64,000 nt of DNA. Origin: Solen grandis. Its lineage: Eukaryota; Mollusca; Bivalvia; Adapedonta; Solenidae. The notes beneath the pieces are model-generated. The model did not search any database, was not told the DNA's origin, and saw nothing but the letters and a program-made list of their open reading frames with translations. Location of the stretch: NCBI GenBank assembly GCA_021229015.1, contig CM037780.1, positions 64,767,354-64,831,353 on the forward strand. Reading direction: 5' to 3'. Shown here piece after piece: positions 25,629 to 42,300 of the stretch. The position numbers were made by a program, and so were the translations under genes. How positions within the stretch are numbered: the stretch's first letter is position 1; each line of letters opens with the position of its first letter.

Positions 25629-28600
25629 GCTTATGGTCTTGACATTGGGTCATTTTGGCCACGAAGGTTTTCAAGAAACGTAACGCGATTACAGACTAGA
25701 CAAAATTTATGTAGTAACCTTGACCTTGTGTCGTGAGCCTTCCTCACAAATACACGAGACTGTCACGAATAGAAAGCTGGTGATGAAACCTGTACTAGCT
25801 AAGAAGCTATTTAAAAGTAGAAGACAACGTGTACTCAATAATTGTGTACATAATAATTAAATATGTGTCATTGACACACACAAACACGCACAAAAACACG
25901 CGTTCACAATTTCTATTAATAAATCTTGAATAGGATCAAAAAAAGAAAAAAAAAGAGAAAAGTTGTAGCGTTGTCACTGCGACAGTTTTTCAATCATATA
26001 TCGACATCAAGCTATTTACAAATGGAGGAAGGCTGCTAGTGTTCAGCAGCACCCGAATAGAACCACCGATATTCATCGAGCCTGTTCAGAAATGCATCTA
26101 CACATGAAATAAGAATCACCTCGCCAGAATTCAAACCTGTAGCGGTGAAGATCTTAGTTCTTTAAATATATTTATTCTACGTCGTGTAGAAAACAAGTTC
26201 TTAAAACTTATCCCTCTCGACGGTACCTGGGTTGGGCTAGTACTTTGTGCCTGTGACAAATCATGACCAATGGGTCACTGGGGACCCCAAATGGGTTTCG
26301 AACCCTTTCCCTTCGGATCCGCATTCGGGTATGTTACTACTTGACCACACTGATGTCAAGTCCGTGGCCAAGAAAGCTTCAAACGGATAAAGTGTAACAA
26401 TTTTATAATGACTAATGCCAGTAAATAAACTAGTAAATACACATAAGGCAATCCATCATCAGATTATAATCATGGTTTTTCAAATGCTTACTTTAGTGCA
26501 GATGCAGGCATCAATTGACGTGTAGTGTTAGGCTCTTTTGTTTAAAGTCTATAAAGGCTTGCATTTACCATAAAAAATCCCATGATTACTTTATAAAATA
26601 TGATCACAGTTTAATGATGGATTACCTTAATCACATATCAATTAATGTATAAAAGCATACGATCGTTTTTGTTTTTTTCTGGAATCAGTCCGAAAAAAAT
26701 CGTCGATTTATCAACCCGTCTGATTGATCAATGAGTAATCAGTGATTTTATATTTCATATACAGACTGTACTAAGAATTCAAAAGTCGTGTAACTTTTGA
26801 TAAATATTGTAACTATGTAGACCAAAACGCAGTGTCAGACGGTGTCGAACAATATAAGCTAACAGTTACGTCGTTACCAGTTAAAAAGCGTTGTTCTGTA
26901 TAAAGTCATAAAATACATAATTCGTTGACGAATAGGAAATCATCGTCGAAGATTAATAACGAATCGTTGACGACCTGATAAATCAGCTCAACGCTAGGCA
27001 GCGAGTCAAGAAATACATGTACATTACATGTCTATAAAATATATTACATAAAATGTATTTATACTGTAATAGATTTAAATATCTCATGTTTAAATGATGT
27101 CTACGTCGTGTCGTACTGCAGAAAATTTAAAAGTGTGTTTTACGATTAAATCAATATCACACACACACACGCACACACACACACTGCGTAACGATGAAAA
27201 AAGAGAGAAAAAGCCAAATTTCATTCAACTTACTTTCAATCCTTGTGTTATAAGTCTCTCAGAATTTCAGAGAATCAAAACCCCATCTCTTAACAAACCG
27301 TCTGCTTCATAAACAAACCAGATATTACGCAATACTCGACGTGTTAGCTAGGTTTTTATCAATTAGCATGTTTATGCCGGAGTGAAATTCGTTCCATGAT
27401 ATTTATGACAAGTCACGAATCACATGACCCGGATGTTAGACACAAATGTAGCGCTTTTTCAGATACCGCATACTTGAGAGTTTATCACATTTCATCCAGC
27501 CTTTTAAATAAGTTGACGTACAGAAATTCTGCAGTGGTTTATTTCAGAGGGTTCGCCTTGGTTAGCGGTTTAACATCATTTAGGTCTTAATCATTTAGGG
27601 TGCGAATCCTGGCAGGTACACTCGGATATTTGAAAATGAGGAAATCGTTCAAATGAATTGCAGTATGTTCTCTTCGGAATTTTCTGCTTGTACCGGGTTG
27701 ATAAGTCCGGGATCTCCAATATAGTTTTTTTTTTCCAGGGCTAAGTCTATTAGCTTGACGTCGCTAAAGGACTGACGTAGTCAACATTTATCCAACATCT
27801 CAACAACACTTTCTGAAGAACGCCATTTATGATTTCAATAAAAACCGGGAAAATAATACAAGACGTGATAACGATGGTAGATTTTTTAGGGTGGGTGGGG
27901 TTGGTCTAATTTTGCATGAGGACAGCTAATCATATTTATAACTATATCATAAATGAAGATTACGGAAACGAGTTGCAGTGTCATATTTTCCTTTTAAGTT
28001 TTTTTTTATATCTTTTATAAAAAAGATCATTCAGGAAGCAAATTAAGCAGTTGACCCATACATTTATCTGACACAAGAATATGTAGAATAAAGGTATTTA
28101 GAACTGGTGTTATCTAATATTTTATATTATAATATTATTATGAGTTCGTTTCTCATTCAGCGACGAGAACCTTGGGACTTTTAGTCAGTTTTTAAGTCTT
28201 AGGTGGGAGGAATATACTATGAATTTCATACAAAACTATATAGCTCGCACTGAAATCATTTTAAGCATTTGATTGACCATGATTGTGAGAAGCACAGCGT
28301 GACGTTACCGTGCCAGGAGTATGATGATTAACTACACCAGTGTCGATATAATCTTGTTTGAACGTAAAACTCACGTGCTTAGGGCAACAAACACTTACCA
28401 ACATGCGCACAACTGCAGGATAATATCTCTTGACCGTATCGTTTTTAAGGGGTTGTTAAAAGCTTGCCACTTGTATTGACCTGAATGTGAAGAGTGGGAT
28501 AAAAGAAATCAATGAAACAAAACAACAGCAACATTTGAACTCTATTGAAAACATCACGTGCCGCACGGGATCCATTGGTATACATGTAGTTATATTTGAC

Positions 28601-31600
28601 TACTGATCCAGAGGTCACAAGTTCGAAAAGTCCAACTCAAAAGGGGCTAAATTTCATTGACAGTCATTTTTTATCATACGTTGTATACACCACGCCACAT
28701 AGCTGTTCATAAAGAAGATACTTGTATCGCCCACTCCTATCTCCTTATCGATTGTCGTAAAAAGACTATCCCATGTTGTTGCTTGTTGGGTGACGTCACA
28801 GGCTTGATGCATTTTTGAGCGATCAAAGTTATGGAAGGTTATCTGCATTTTTTTTACATATGACTTCTGTTAAGAAAACCATATGTAGCCGGGTACAGGT
28901 ATTTGGTGATAAATCAATAGGCAATACGACATGAGTGTCTCGATAGCTCAGTGGTAGAGCGTAGGAACGGTAGTCTTGAGGCCCTGGGTTCGAGACCCGG
29001 TCGAGCCATGATTTTTTCACCACCTGTTACACATACTTTAAACTATTGGTTGGTTTGCATGTTTTTCAGATAGAAAAAATTACCAGTTCTTAACAGTTGT
29101 GAAAGTAAAATGGCGTCTGTATATTTCAGAACAGAACAGATGTTCATGACTTGACTTGACTGTTTGAATTTACCGTCGCTTCGACAGTATTTCAGTCATA
29201 TGGCGACGTCCAGCTAATTACAGGTGGAGGAAGACTTAATAACCTTTCATAACTTAACTTTCATAACTTTATTTGATTATTAAGCTTATATTCACAAACA
29301 TTGTGAATAAAATAAGCAATACAAAATATACAAAAAATGCAATGATAATTTCACGCACACAGGGTAAACGGCCACACAATCATTCACTTTTCGGGCATAA
29401 AATATTAATATTTTATATTCACATAGATAAACAAGTAATATAACTGTACCATATACTAAACATTGAATCCTTTGAACAATTTCATCTTTCCCGAAAGCGA
29501 AACTAAAAGATGAGCAAGGGATACATATAAATAAAATTACATCATACATGCACAAACATACTTATATTCACATAGAGATGGTTTAATTGATATACATATA
29601 TCCTTAAATATATAGTATGTAAATAACTAACAATGTAAATACACCATACACAATTGCAAATCCATGATTATGGATAAAATACATGTGCACTTTTACCTAC
29701 AATATGTGTCAGTGTAGTTTATTATGGAGCGAGGAGAATTAAAATAAATAAATTTGCTTTGTAGTAATAAGTCCGCTTCCAAGAACTAGTATAGGGTGTT
29801 ATAATCTCACATTCGACCCCCCCCCCCCCCCCCCCCCCCACACACACACATTTCCTTACTAAAACATTTAATGATGAATATAAAGTTTACTCACTTTAAA
29901 ATAAAACTATCATATGTGCAAATCAAACACTTTTAAAGAGTACATAAAGCTTGTACGCATATATAGACATTTGTCTATATAATAAGAGTTCTTATCTTAG
30001 AGATTTTACCTACATATTAAGTTATCTATCATCATTCTTAAAATAATTCATGATTTTTTTTTTAATAAAATGCATAGTTTTTCAAGTATAACAGAATTTT
30101 TGCTTGAAAGTAGCTGCAGAAATTTAAACATGCTTGGATTTTTCATGCAGTACTTGTTTATGTATTTTTTTGTATGCTTTCAAATAACGGACAGTAAAAT
30201 AAAAAATGAAACTCATCCCCAAGTACAAGACATTGACTACATTTTCTTTCATTTATAGGTATGTTGTGCCATCTTCCCTTTTCTATGGGTAAATTATGGT
30301 TTCTTATTAAAAAACGAATAAGATATTGAGTTTGATTATTTGATAAAATGTTAATATATTTACTACTTTCATAGGTATTTTTATAGTATTTGTATAAATC
30401 ATTATAAGAAAGGTTTTTTTTATTTCAGACCCCCATTTTTGAATAAATATGTCTTTAATCTTTGTGTTTGCTGCTACTATGAACCATTTATAGTTTGGCA
30501 AAAAATGATCATACGAAATACCAGAGAAGCCTAAGTTACACAGTGATGTCTCTATATATTTCATCCATTCGGATTTTACAGATTCATGCAAGTATAGAGT
30601 GTGTATGGTTAAATACATTTTTGATGATAGCTTGAATATTTCATTATTACTATGTATATTCGTTATTATTTTACTCCAGTATGACAAAGTTCGTTTCATA
30701 ATATCTACTGAAAGAGGAGTAATACCTAGTTCACCATAAATCATATTTGTTGGTGTTGATCGTTTAAGATTGAAGACATACTTATAAAATCTTAGTTGTA
30801 TTGTTTCCATTGATTTAATGTTTCCAAAGCCCCAATTTTCACTTGCGTACAACAGTATTGGTTTTATAGTTTTTTTTCTCAAAAAGTTCAATTTGTATAT
30901 TATAAGGAAGGGATTAAGTTTTGATTTGTTTCAGTAGTGAAAACATTGCTTTGTTTGCTTGCTCTGTTATATAATCTTTTTTTTTTTTTAAACTTCCGTT
31001 TTTTTTGGAAAAATATTCCGAAGTATTTGTAATAGTTTACTACATCTAAAATTTCGTCACCTAATTTGAATTTATGCATTTTTTTTAAATTTTTTCTATC
31101 TATGCTAAAAATCATAATTTTAGTTTTGCTGACATTGACTTTCAGCTTCCATGTTTCATAATATTTTTAAACCCATTTAGTGCATTTTGTAAATCATTTT
31201 NNNNNNNNNNNNNNNNNNNNNNNNNNNNNNNNNNNNNNNNNNNNNNNNNNNNNNNNNNNNNNNNNNNNNNNNNNNNNNNNNNNNNNNNNNNNNNNNNNNN
31301 CTATCATTTTTATTTTTATTTTGCTTATGTATCGTGATTGTATATTGTAAACATTTCTAACACTTTATTGCACAAGTGTTTATGTACAAGTTAACTTGAA
31401 TATCTTAGCCGCTCATCGCGTGGTTGAACCCCTGCAGGGTCATTCGGATTTTATGTGAGGAAGCCTTCCAGCTGGCTTCGGTAGGTCGGTGGTTCTACCC
31501 CCCGTGCTTTCGGGATCTTCCTCCCCTGTATTAGCTGGACGTCCTATATGACTAAATACAGTCGACCGAGGGAAAACCAAATACTCAAGTCAAGTTAACT

Positions 31601-34600
31601 TAAATATGCGCATAGCCATTGCGTCACAAAAATGAATATTTGTGATTGTCGAACTACAATTCCAGCTGCACATTTTACTTTCAAAATATTTGTATAAAAA
31701 AAATGTGTATTAAATTCAATGTGGAAAAAACAGACATGCCACTAGAATGGAAAAAAAAAAATACCCCTTTGAAAAAAGTAGTACCCGTTTCCGCAGTCGG
31801 GAGGAAGTGACGAATCAAGCTGTTCTTTCATTTATCACGATCTATTATTTCCCGAATCTACATGGTTGATCTGCGTTTCCGTGACGGAGCATTTTGTACT
31901 ACACAAAATGGCTGACTTAACGCCAGAAAAATCTCCAAGGACGCCCCGTGGTTATGGTGACAGGTATTTATTCCTGATAAATTCGACTTTCTCCATTGCT
32001 TCAAGATGCCGATTTGGATATAAAGAATGATAAAATCCTTTTCCTCGACTGAAAAGAAAATATATATATAATATATATATTTATAAAAATATATATATAT
32101 ATATATTATATATTATATATATTTTATAAAATCATCTTTTGACAGAATTCTGCACATCCCTTGCCGCTTCCATATTTAAGCACCTCTTTAAAGACAATCT
32201 GTAGAAAAATTACAAAAAAAATTCTCCCTCGTTAGATGTCTTTGTTTTCCTGACCAATGAACTCGGTATGTCACATTGCACGGGACGTTTTATTCGTAAA
32301 GCAAATTCGGCGAAATCGGTTAAATACATAATACGGTATCACCGAAGCAGATGCCGCGCGTGACACGTTCTTCCCCAGTTCAGGGTAGCGATTTCTTAAG
32401 TTCAGCCCATGAAAATTTGCGCATGCGCAGAGAATAAATGTAGTCAGGGGAAATGACGGCAAATGAAAATAGAAAATCTAAATATAGTTTAATTGTTTAC
32501 ATAATTTATTTCATAGAAAAACATGACTTGGGATGAACTATAAGGTCTACCAATTTAGAGTAAGTCCTTCCCCACATTACACTGTTAAACAATGAAATGT
32601 TCATAAAGAAAAAAAAAACACAAAAAAAAAAAAAAAAAAACAAACAAAAAATGAAATGTACGTAGAGAGAGAGGGGGGTAGGGATAACATAAAGTGCCTC
32701 TGAGCGAATCCTTGTGAAAGTTCACTGTTAACTTCACATTTTTACAACATTAAAATGACAGTAAAATAGAAGATACAAGTAAATAAAACCTCAAACAACA
32801 CCAGATCATCAGATCAAAATCAAATTGGTAAAATAAATGACATACTTACAGAGTGATGACTAATATCAAAATGTTTTCTCTTTATTCATATCATGAGAAT
32901 GTTACAGTTTTAAGTATAAACAACCTGATTAAAAGTTTTAAAAGGGTGACACTATGTAAATCTTTGGATTGTTTAAACATGCATGGACAGCTTCAAACAT
33001 TTTAATATTCTGCAAAAGTAAGGTTAGTACTCACAGAAAGTAAAGATCTATATCCCAAAAGGGGGGAAAGGCCTTGTACCCTGAAAGAGAGAAAATCTGA
33101 CACTTTGAAAAAAAAATATGTTCAGCCTTTTCAAATTCATTTAGACAGCCACATAAAGGATCTTATCTCGGATTATTTAAAACAAAGATCTTCATTTAAG
33201 TTTCTACATTTGTTTCTTAATCTTGAATGAATAATTGATAAATATCCTTTCACTATACCAAAAATATGTAACTCTTTCAGGCTTTGTCTTGAAATTAATA
33301 TTTCTTTTAAATGAACTAAATGTAGGGCTACTCCTTGTGTCTAAATCAAGATTGTTCCTTAGTGAAATTGAGGAAGGTATGCAGTATCTTGGATACACGG
33401 ATGGTTACATTGGATGCGTTTGTATATGGGTATTGACGTAATACACACATTAAAAAATTACAATTTAAAATCAAATTCGTAGTTAATGGCCAATGTTTTT
33501 AAACCGCTCAGATAATCAGTAAAAAAAATGTTTTCCGTATGACTGTTGATCATGCATTGACTGTACACGTTTAGGTGTACAGCGTTATTATAAAATGTCT
33601 AAATGCATGACAGGTTTACGATCCGGACGATTTGATGGCCGCCTCCGATCTTACCAGAATTTTTCCTCCATTCAGGTTCTGGAACCATTTGAAGATTTAC
33701 CCATAAATATACTTGATTGCGCTACCCCTGTTACTCAAAATGCACTTTTCCCTCCGAATTTCAATCAAGTGGCATTGAGTAGCCACTCCGAGTGCACTCC
33801 GAACGACAGGGAACTGTGAAGCGTGACGTCATCAAACAAGATGGTTGCCTCCGGCGAGAGACGCATCCTCTGCCTGTGATGTTTGGTAAAAACAAATGAG
33901 TTTGTGTATATAAAAAACTAATCTATGTGATTTTGTTTTTTACCAAACACCTCCATCGACACCATACTTCTCACAGACATAGAGTGCGTGTCTCGCCGGG
34001 GGCGAAAAGTGAAAAGTGTTCCTTACAGACTCGGTTGATACATGGACACAATATGCTCACACTAGTTACTTTAGACTGTAACTTAGACTGTCATTCCGTA
34101 TGTCTGCAGGCCTATTCTTCCGCAATATTTTTCCGCCATAGCTTTGATTGTTTCTTATGCTTCTGTTAAATACATCGATATACCGTGAGATAGAGCCTTT
34201 TTAACTCTCCAAAAAGCAAGAATAGGTTAGTTTTCATTAACATCGTCCGACGATGTGCTGCACGACTCGACAAAGAAACGAACTTTTTTTTTTCATGGAA
34301 ACAGCCATTTTCACTCCCAATTCAATTGATTCATTTATTGGATTTGAGTACTCCGACTTTACTCCGGAATAAACGGAGTTATTCGAATCAAGTACGCCCA
34401 TGAAAATTTGAAGTTCCAAACCAGTGGGGTAAACTTTTATCTTTCTTTTTTTTTCTATTAACATTATTTCTGCATCAATAATATCATTATTTTCATGTTT
34501 TGCATAGCTATTTAAGTATAAATTAGGTTAAGTATAAATTAGGTCTATGTACCAAAGTAAACGTTTAGGTTCATGCTTTACTTAGTAAGTATTAAATTCT

Positions 34601-36267
34601 AAATGCCATTGCTAAACTTGATTCATATTTTTTTTTTCACAAATTTATTGAGCAATAAAATTCTGCAAATTTTTAAGCAAGTCCCTTTATTGTACTTATA
34701 AATATAAGCCTATTTATAGATTGTTAAAATAAACACAATTTTAACCTAAGTAATAAAAAGGAAAAAATAAAGCATTGACAAATGTGTTTCTCCTTCTCAG
34801 TACTGTTTCTGTATTAAGAATTGTTAGCCAACATTTGGTAAATATTGTATATAGTTCATACTAATTAAATGCAATTTTTTTCATATTTAATCATTTTTGT
34901 TTTTCGACCCTTAGCTGGACACAGCGATTGAAAATAAACAGTATCATAACTTGAGTTAAAGCTGGTAATGTTCATTAAAAATTTACCATTGATTGTCTTG
35001 TGTATTATAATTTCGGTATATAATATTGTTTTTGTCATTCTAAATATAATGCATTAGAGTGTCAGAACATTAAAAGCAAATTAACGAAACAAAAATCGAT
35101 GATTTTTATAATGATAATAAAAAAAAAAAATTAAAAAAAAAAGATGATATAAACATGATAGAAGAAATGTTCAAACACATTACTTACTTTAAGTGTGAAT
35201 TTTAATTAAACCCGTGTATGAATAAAATGAATCAATGGTATATTTATAATCACTTCAAGTTGTCTTCCGCTCTGTAGTGTCCAATTAGGCACGCCTTTTG
35301 AGTTGTATTGATTTTTTCAAACGTTAAATGGTTATTTTTATGTTTTTTTTTGTAAATATATGTATGTGTGTTTATAAAAGTCAACACCAAACAGTTTAAC
35401 TATATAGACATTACATTATAATAACAATATAGGCATTCAAATAAAGAATATGCAATAGGTCAGTTTTTTTACCATTGGCGCCGCATTTACCACATCTCTA
35501 CCTGCATTACCGTCTATACGCAACTATTTATCTGATGTTTGTTTATTCGGTTTAACCTCCTGTCTACAGTTTTTCAGTCGTTTGGAAACGATGTCTGCTT
35601 GAGACAGATATAGTGCTGCAACCACTGCAGTATCACCCGCCTTTGACATGTGCCCACCCAGTCACATTATCCTGACACCAGGCTAACCAATCCTGGAAAT
35701 ACCCTTAAATGCTGAGCGCCAAGCAAGGTAACTTCCCAGCTTTTTATGCGACCTAGTGTGTCACGACAATGGATCGAACACACGACCCCTGCTCCTGAGG
35801 GGAACGCCAGTCGGCACCGGGGACATTTTAAAATGCTGTAATTGGATTGGTAAGCATATATACGTCTTGTAATGAAACGAAGTATTCAGAAATTAATTCT
35901 TATTGTTTTTGATTATCACATTTGAATGGCTTACGCAAATGAGTTAATTCAAAATAAAAAAAAAAAAAAAAACAAGGGGAATAACTTAAAAAGCAAAGCG
36001 AATTTTCTACAAATAGTTCATGGTTATAAATGAAATTATTAGAAATATTTCATGGGATTTAAAATAGAAAATCCCGCTTATTCGTATTTATGTATCTGCC
36101 ACATGTAAAGTATATTTGTGTTATGTATTTTTCAAAGGGGAAATAAGCTTCAACTATTATGGGCTAGACAACATCATATGTGGATTCCCAACTTGATGTT
36201 TTGGCACTGAAATTTTCTGATATCCAGTGGTAAAGGGAGAAATTAAAAATAATGCAACTTTTCAAAT

Positions 36268-36307
<40 letters not shown>

Positions 36308-39300
36308 AAACAGCAAACAATTGTGAAATAAAATAAGGTATCGTGGGGTTTGTTTTTGAGTTATCTGCATTAAAAATTACATAAATGGTAAAAAAAAAAA
36401 AAAAAACTCACTTTCAGGGGCAAATAACTCAAAAACGTAAAGCGGTGACCCCGTTTATTCCGCAAATTAGTTTCTAATGATAATCATGCAAAGTTTTAGA
36501 AAATTCTCATGGCTTGTTTTAATTTTTTTTCTTTGTCTATATAGAAAATAACTGCATTATGTGCGTATGCCTTTAAACCAATGTATCTCAAACATTGTAT
36601 AAGTAATTGTGTTTATCTCATTTTCCAAAATGAAACTACATGTATTTGCAGATTGCTGAGGAACATGATCATACCAAAATAAGCAATAGATTCAAGCATC
36701 ATAGGGGGTTGCTGCAGATTCCTATACGATTAAAGGGGTAGAATGTTAATTTCAGCTGTAACTCAGCTTTCAATGAATATAACCCAGTGAGAAATAAGGG
36801 AGGGAGAAAGTAATAATAATTCTTAAAAGGGTCGAATGTTCATTTTAATTCTTATTTGTCTATCCCTCCCCTCGCTCTATCTGGTTTACAACCATAGAAA
36901 ACAGAGTTTCAGCTGGATAATCAATCGTGTAATTTCGCCTATTTCCAGACCAAGGTTAAGGTTTATCACAAAGACTATGCTGCCAACGACGACGGCGACA
37001 ACAGAGTGATAACAATACCATAACTCGACTTTATATTTTTTTTTTTTGAAAAACAGACGAGCTAAAAAAAATTCTATATCATTTTTAGAAACAAAAGATT
37101 TTTTTCTCGGAGATAGATTGAAGTAAAACTTTATTACATCCTGTTATTAATTCAACCCCAGTCATTCTTCATTTTGTGAGCAGTGTTATCAAAACGCTGA
37201 TAGCGCCGAGAGAGAACAGAGTTTTAAATGTGAAGATGTCGCATTTCTTTGATTATGAAAGTCAATTTAATGAACGAGTATCAAATATTCAATGCCAGTA
37301 AACACAATGTTATAAACCTGTTTTTCAACAAACGTTCGATCATTATTAAAGTGAAGATTTAATTTTATAAACACACGTACTTAATGTAGGTAACTTGATG
37401 AAATTCAATATTACAAAAATAACGTGCAGTACTCTATTCCGACGCATCACTATTCTGATGCCTTCTTTGTTTTGACCTCGTTTTTTTTTTTTTTTTATAT
37501 ATAAATGGATTCCGTTTGACATCATTCTTTCAAGTTGTATTTGTCAACATCCCTTTTAGTGTTAGGAAGCCAAATTGTTGTAAGTTATTGATGCAGGACT
37601 ATAATTTGATGTACTTTATACAAAATATCTGCAAAACCTCCTTTTCAAAAAGTACTTTTTCACATCTGGCATATTTTCAGTGATCAATGAAATAAAAAAA
37701 AATAAGCTGTACAACCAACATTCCTTTGTACATTATTTCTGACATGAAATTTAATTTTTATTCATATGCTTCAATGATTATATATAAAACAAATCAGATG
37801 CGTCGTTTCAAATTGTACTCTCAAGTCAGGCTCACTGAATTATATAGACATGCACAATTATGATTGTTTCAATGGATAAACGATGTCAGCCACTTGAAAA
37901 CAATGTAAGACCATAAATAAATGACCTAGATTACCATTCAATTGATTTTTTTTATGTTAAATTAAAAAAAGACCACATTTTTTCTTAGGTGCGTCAGAAC
38001 TAAGTACTCGATGATATATATATACAACATATATCTAATACTGAAAAAAATGATTTCCATTTGAGAATAAATTCACAGCCCTCGATGACAACGTCTGCAT
38101 GGCGAACATCTTACCCTCTGGACCAAATGGGCCAACAGTTTTAGCAGAAAGATCTTTACCATTAATGTATGGAATTATATTTTGACCAATGAGATTGCAG
38201 AATTTTTCAAAATTTTCGGTCGGTTTAACCTGTTAACCACTTGGGTAACCTCGTATATACGACCAATCTTTGTGCGCATGCGTGCTAAGTTGGACTTGCA
38301 AAGTAACGTCAAAACTAAATATTTGTTACTGGGCACTGGAAATTCCAGCAAGTGATGGTTCAAAATATCAACACATTTTAATCAGTTTCGACTCGTATTG
38401 AAATAATGGGAGGGAAATCAAGATAAAGATGTGTAAATAAAGCCCCGAAATGTTGTCTAATTGGCAAAACAGTATCATGTGATTTTCTGTGATGAATGGG
38501 GAGAATTCGTTACACCACTTCCGAGAAATATATTAAACTTATTATAATTTAAATACGTAATTGCTAGTGTAAGACTCATTACCTTATTTTATGACCACAA
38601 TTTAACAATACAGTGCTAGTTAACAACGGAAATGGATTTAACAGTTGATATATATCTCTTTGTAATAATGGTTTGTCCAAAGGATCAATCCTATATGTAA
38701 TTTTTAAGAGATTCATTACAATAAATTAATATTTGATAATGCATTTTGTATAAATATGTGTGTCATATTTATATTTTTTTTCTTTTTTTCTTTTTTTCCT
38801 GACACTTTTATGTACGTATAAGTTTTACTTGTAGTTAAAAAAAACGTATTTGGGTTATTTGGTTAATATTAATTTTGTCGTGGGCTTATAATTGCTTTTA
38901 ACACTCTGCATAAATTTATAAACTCTTTATTGTTTTGTGTATCCATTATTTTTTACAATTTAAAAGGCGTTGGCTTTCTATTATAATATCGTTTAATATA
39001 CACATTTCGTTCAAATTCAATTTTGGACATTTAAAGAGGTAATGAAATTCGTCTCCTATACGATTTCATGATTGCATGTTAAACATGTTCTTTCATTTAT
39101 TGGTTATTTATTTCTATCGCATGCACTTTTTCAGCACAATTTTGACACGTTCCCAATGTTCAGTCAATCGATAAAGATGCTCTTATAAGCAACCGTTTTG
39201 AAGTTCACTTCACATTTAAACAGTTGATCAAATATAAACAGAAAATGGAAACAAAATCACAAATAACAACCATCGCATTCAAGAGTAAATATTTAAGAGT

Positions 39301-42300
39301 GTAAAAGTAAGTATAAATAAATGAATTGTTCCTGTATCGGCGCTAACTTCCCGTTTGTCTGTAGTCTGAATGAGTTCACTGTGACAAATCAATTTGAAAA
39401 TTTAATAGACTTTTTATTTTGAACTGGACCAGCAATGTTTTAAATTCACTTTTCTGTGTGATATAATGTATCAAACTATATAAATAAACATTTTAACAAC
39501 TGAATAAAAACGGAACCGGATCTCAATCCCTATCTCACAAAGATTAACACTTTTGTCAGAACAAGTATCAAGTTGATTTCAGTATTGATCGTAATACCAT
39601 ACAAAATAGTACTGAGAATTTGTGCCGTGAATTATTAAGAATGTTCAGTTCCTCCAAATCGGAGGGTATAGGGTTCATTACCTGCATGATAATAAACAAT
39701 TCTGATGGATAGTTATATGTCCTCCGTGACCGAGAGGGTAATAAGCTGGACGTCGCTATATGACTGAAATACTGTCGAAACGACGGTAAACTCAAATAGT
39801 CAAGTCAAGTCACAACCTTCCACAAAGTTCACCCGCACAGAACCAATTTCAGATATTTTCATTCATGGCCTTTTATGATAGGCAATATACTCATATATTT
39901 TGAATGTAGACATTCACCTCATGTGCTTTAAGATATTTTAGATCTTTTTCATCATTATATATCATATTGGTTTAAGTCATTTTGTTTTCTTTTATTAACA
40001 ACAAAATTTTTTTATGTATTGTAAGAGGGGCCCTATGGTAGAATGAATTGTCAGTTGTGTTATCCTCTACAAATAAACATTTGATTACCATTGCATATAT
40101 TTTTATTTTATTTAATGCTTTTCGGTGGATTATAGGGAAATATCAGTGAATTAAAAATAGAAATTTCACTGTTTCAAACAGTGATATTGCTATTTTAAAA
40201 TCTTCACCACTGTTTTTTTAGCGGGACTATTAAAAGACACTATTGTAATTTCTCAAGACATTCCCATTGAAATAAAATATGTTCAAGAAGTACATGAAAG
40301 AAATGATTATTTCACATATTCTTGTTTCATTTTTTGGACTATTTAAGACCGGATAACGATTCGTGCGGCTTCCGGACTTTGGGACTCCTCACAGGGTAGA
40401 ATTATGATGAACTCCAGTAACAATTTTGGTGAAATTACCTACTTACAAATGTGTAAAGCGTCGATAAGCATTAAATAAAATGAAACACTGTTAATTTTCG
40501 TGAAATATTATTTTCAAATTTATCTCGTGTGGAGGAAAATCAATATTTTCACTCGGGGTTTCCACTCGAAAAAAAAAAATTTTTCCACAAAAACCCAAAA
40601 AATTTTTTCCCCCCTGCTTCCCCTTAGCAATTAACCCACCTAGGGGTTTTGGGAAACATATTTTAAAAAAGCCTTTGACCAATTATTTTTTAAAAAAACC
40701 CCAGTGATGCAAACTTAAAACGAAAAGGTTTCTAAAAGAAATCAAAAAAAAGAAAATTTAAAAACCCGGGGCCCCCATCACTGTAAATTTTTATATCGCA
40801 GAAAAATTTTTACTTTTCCTTGATTCGTTTTTTTTTTTGGTGCAAAGCCCCTTCAGGGTGAAAGGGGCACTGGGGAAACCCTTTTTTTTTTAAAAATTTT
40901 TTTTAATGGCCCCTTTTTTTTGAAAATGTATGGCACCGACGAAAAATTTAAAAGGCACCTTTTGTTTTTAATAAAAAAAAAAATTTTTAAAAATGGCACC
41001 GTAAGTAAAAATAAAACCCCTAACCTGAAAAATCAACAAAAATTTACTTAAGATCGGATAAGTATGCACCCCCAAACTTCCCCAAAATGACGAAATTTTT
41101 TTCCCCTTTTGACGTCATTTTTTAATTTCTTAATTAAAGGGGGGCCCCACTTTTAACTTTTAATTAAAAAAGGGGGAAAAAAATTTTTAAAAGGGGCCTT
41201 TTTCGAAAAATTTTGGGTTGGGGCCCAAAAGGGGGCCCCTTTTGGGGTTTCCCCTTTTCTTTAGTTTTGGGGTGACATTGTCCACATTTTTGTTGGGTTT
41301 TTGGGGGCCCCATCGTCCTTTTTACGATGACATTTTTTTTCTTTTTTGTTGCTGTTGTTCTATAGCATATTTTTTCATCTTCTTTTTGTTGTTTGGGCCC
41401 TAAAAAATTTCCTATGTTCCCTAAAAATATACCCCATCTTTTTCACGTGTTAAAACCAATTTTTTGTCTCAACATCATCTGATGTCCAAAAGTCTGACAA
41501 AAGCGCAGGGAAAATTTCGTAATGGGGTTTTCCCCTGTTTTCTCCACTCATTGCGTTGTCGTTCGATAACCCCCCCATCAATTGGGGGACAAATTCAACC
41601 AGTTTGCAAAAATTTCATCCGGGGTTGGCAGCGAGTATAGACCGAATTTTTTATCGGGGGGGCTTTTTTCCTTTTGGGGGGTTTGACCCCCCTTTTTACT
41701 GTTAGCGGTACACCAATCGGGGGAACGTTTTTCCCTTTCCCCAATGTTTTAATTTTAAATTTTTAAAAACCTTTTGACCTGAGTTGGATATCATTCCTTT
41801 GGGCCCCTTGCCTTTTGAGGTGGATTGACCTACTTTTGTATTGACATATCAAATTGCTGTAAAAAAAAAAAAAATTTTCAAGCCAATTTTGTAGTTTTGA
41901 TGTTTTTTTTTTTGTAACATTTTTTTTTTTAAAAATTTTTTATAAAACTTGGGGAATAAAAATTTTTAAAAAAAAAAAAAAATTTAAAGGGGAATTTTTA
42001 AAAAAAAGGTGACAATTGAGGTATTTTTTTCGAGACATTGGGTTGCCCGAAAAGGGCCTTTTCCCCCCCCACAAGTAGGGGTTTACTCATTTTGTCTATG
42101 AGTTTCTTCAGCAAAAATCAACTTTTTCTGGGGGAAAAAATTGGTTTAAAAATTATATTTAAGACATGCACTTTTTTGGCTACATCCCCCCGATTTTTAA
42201 TTTTTTTAAAAAGTTTTACTTGGGGTTCCCCGGGGGCTTGTATTAAAAACGCACGTTGGGGTGGGCCCCTTTTTTTTGTCCTTTTAGATATGCAATCGTT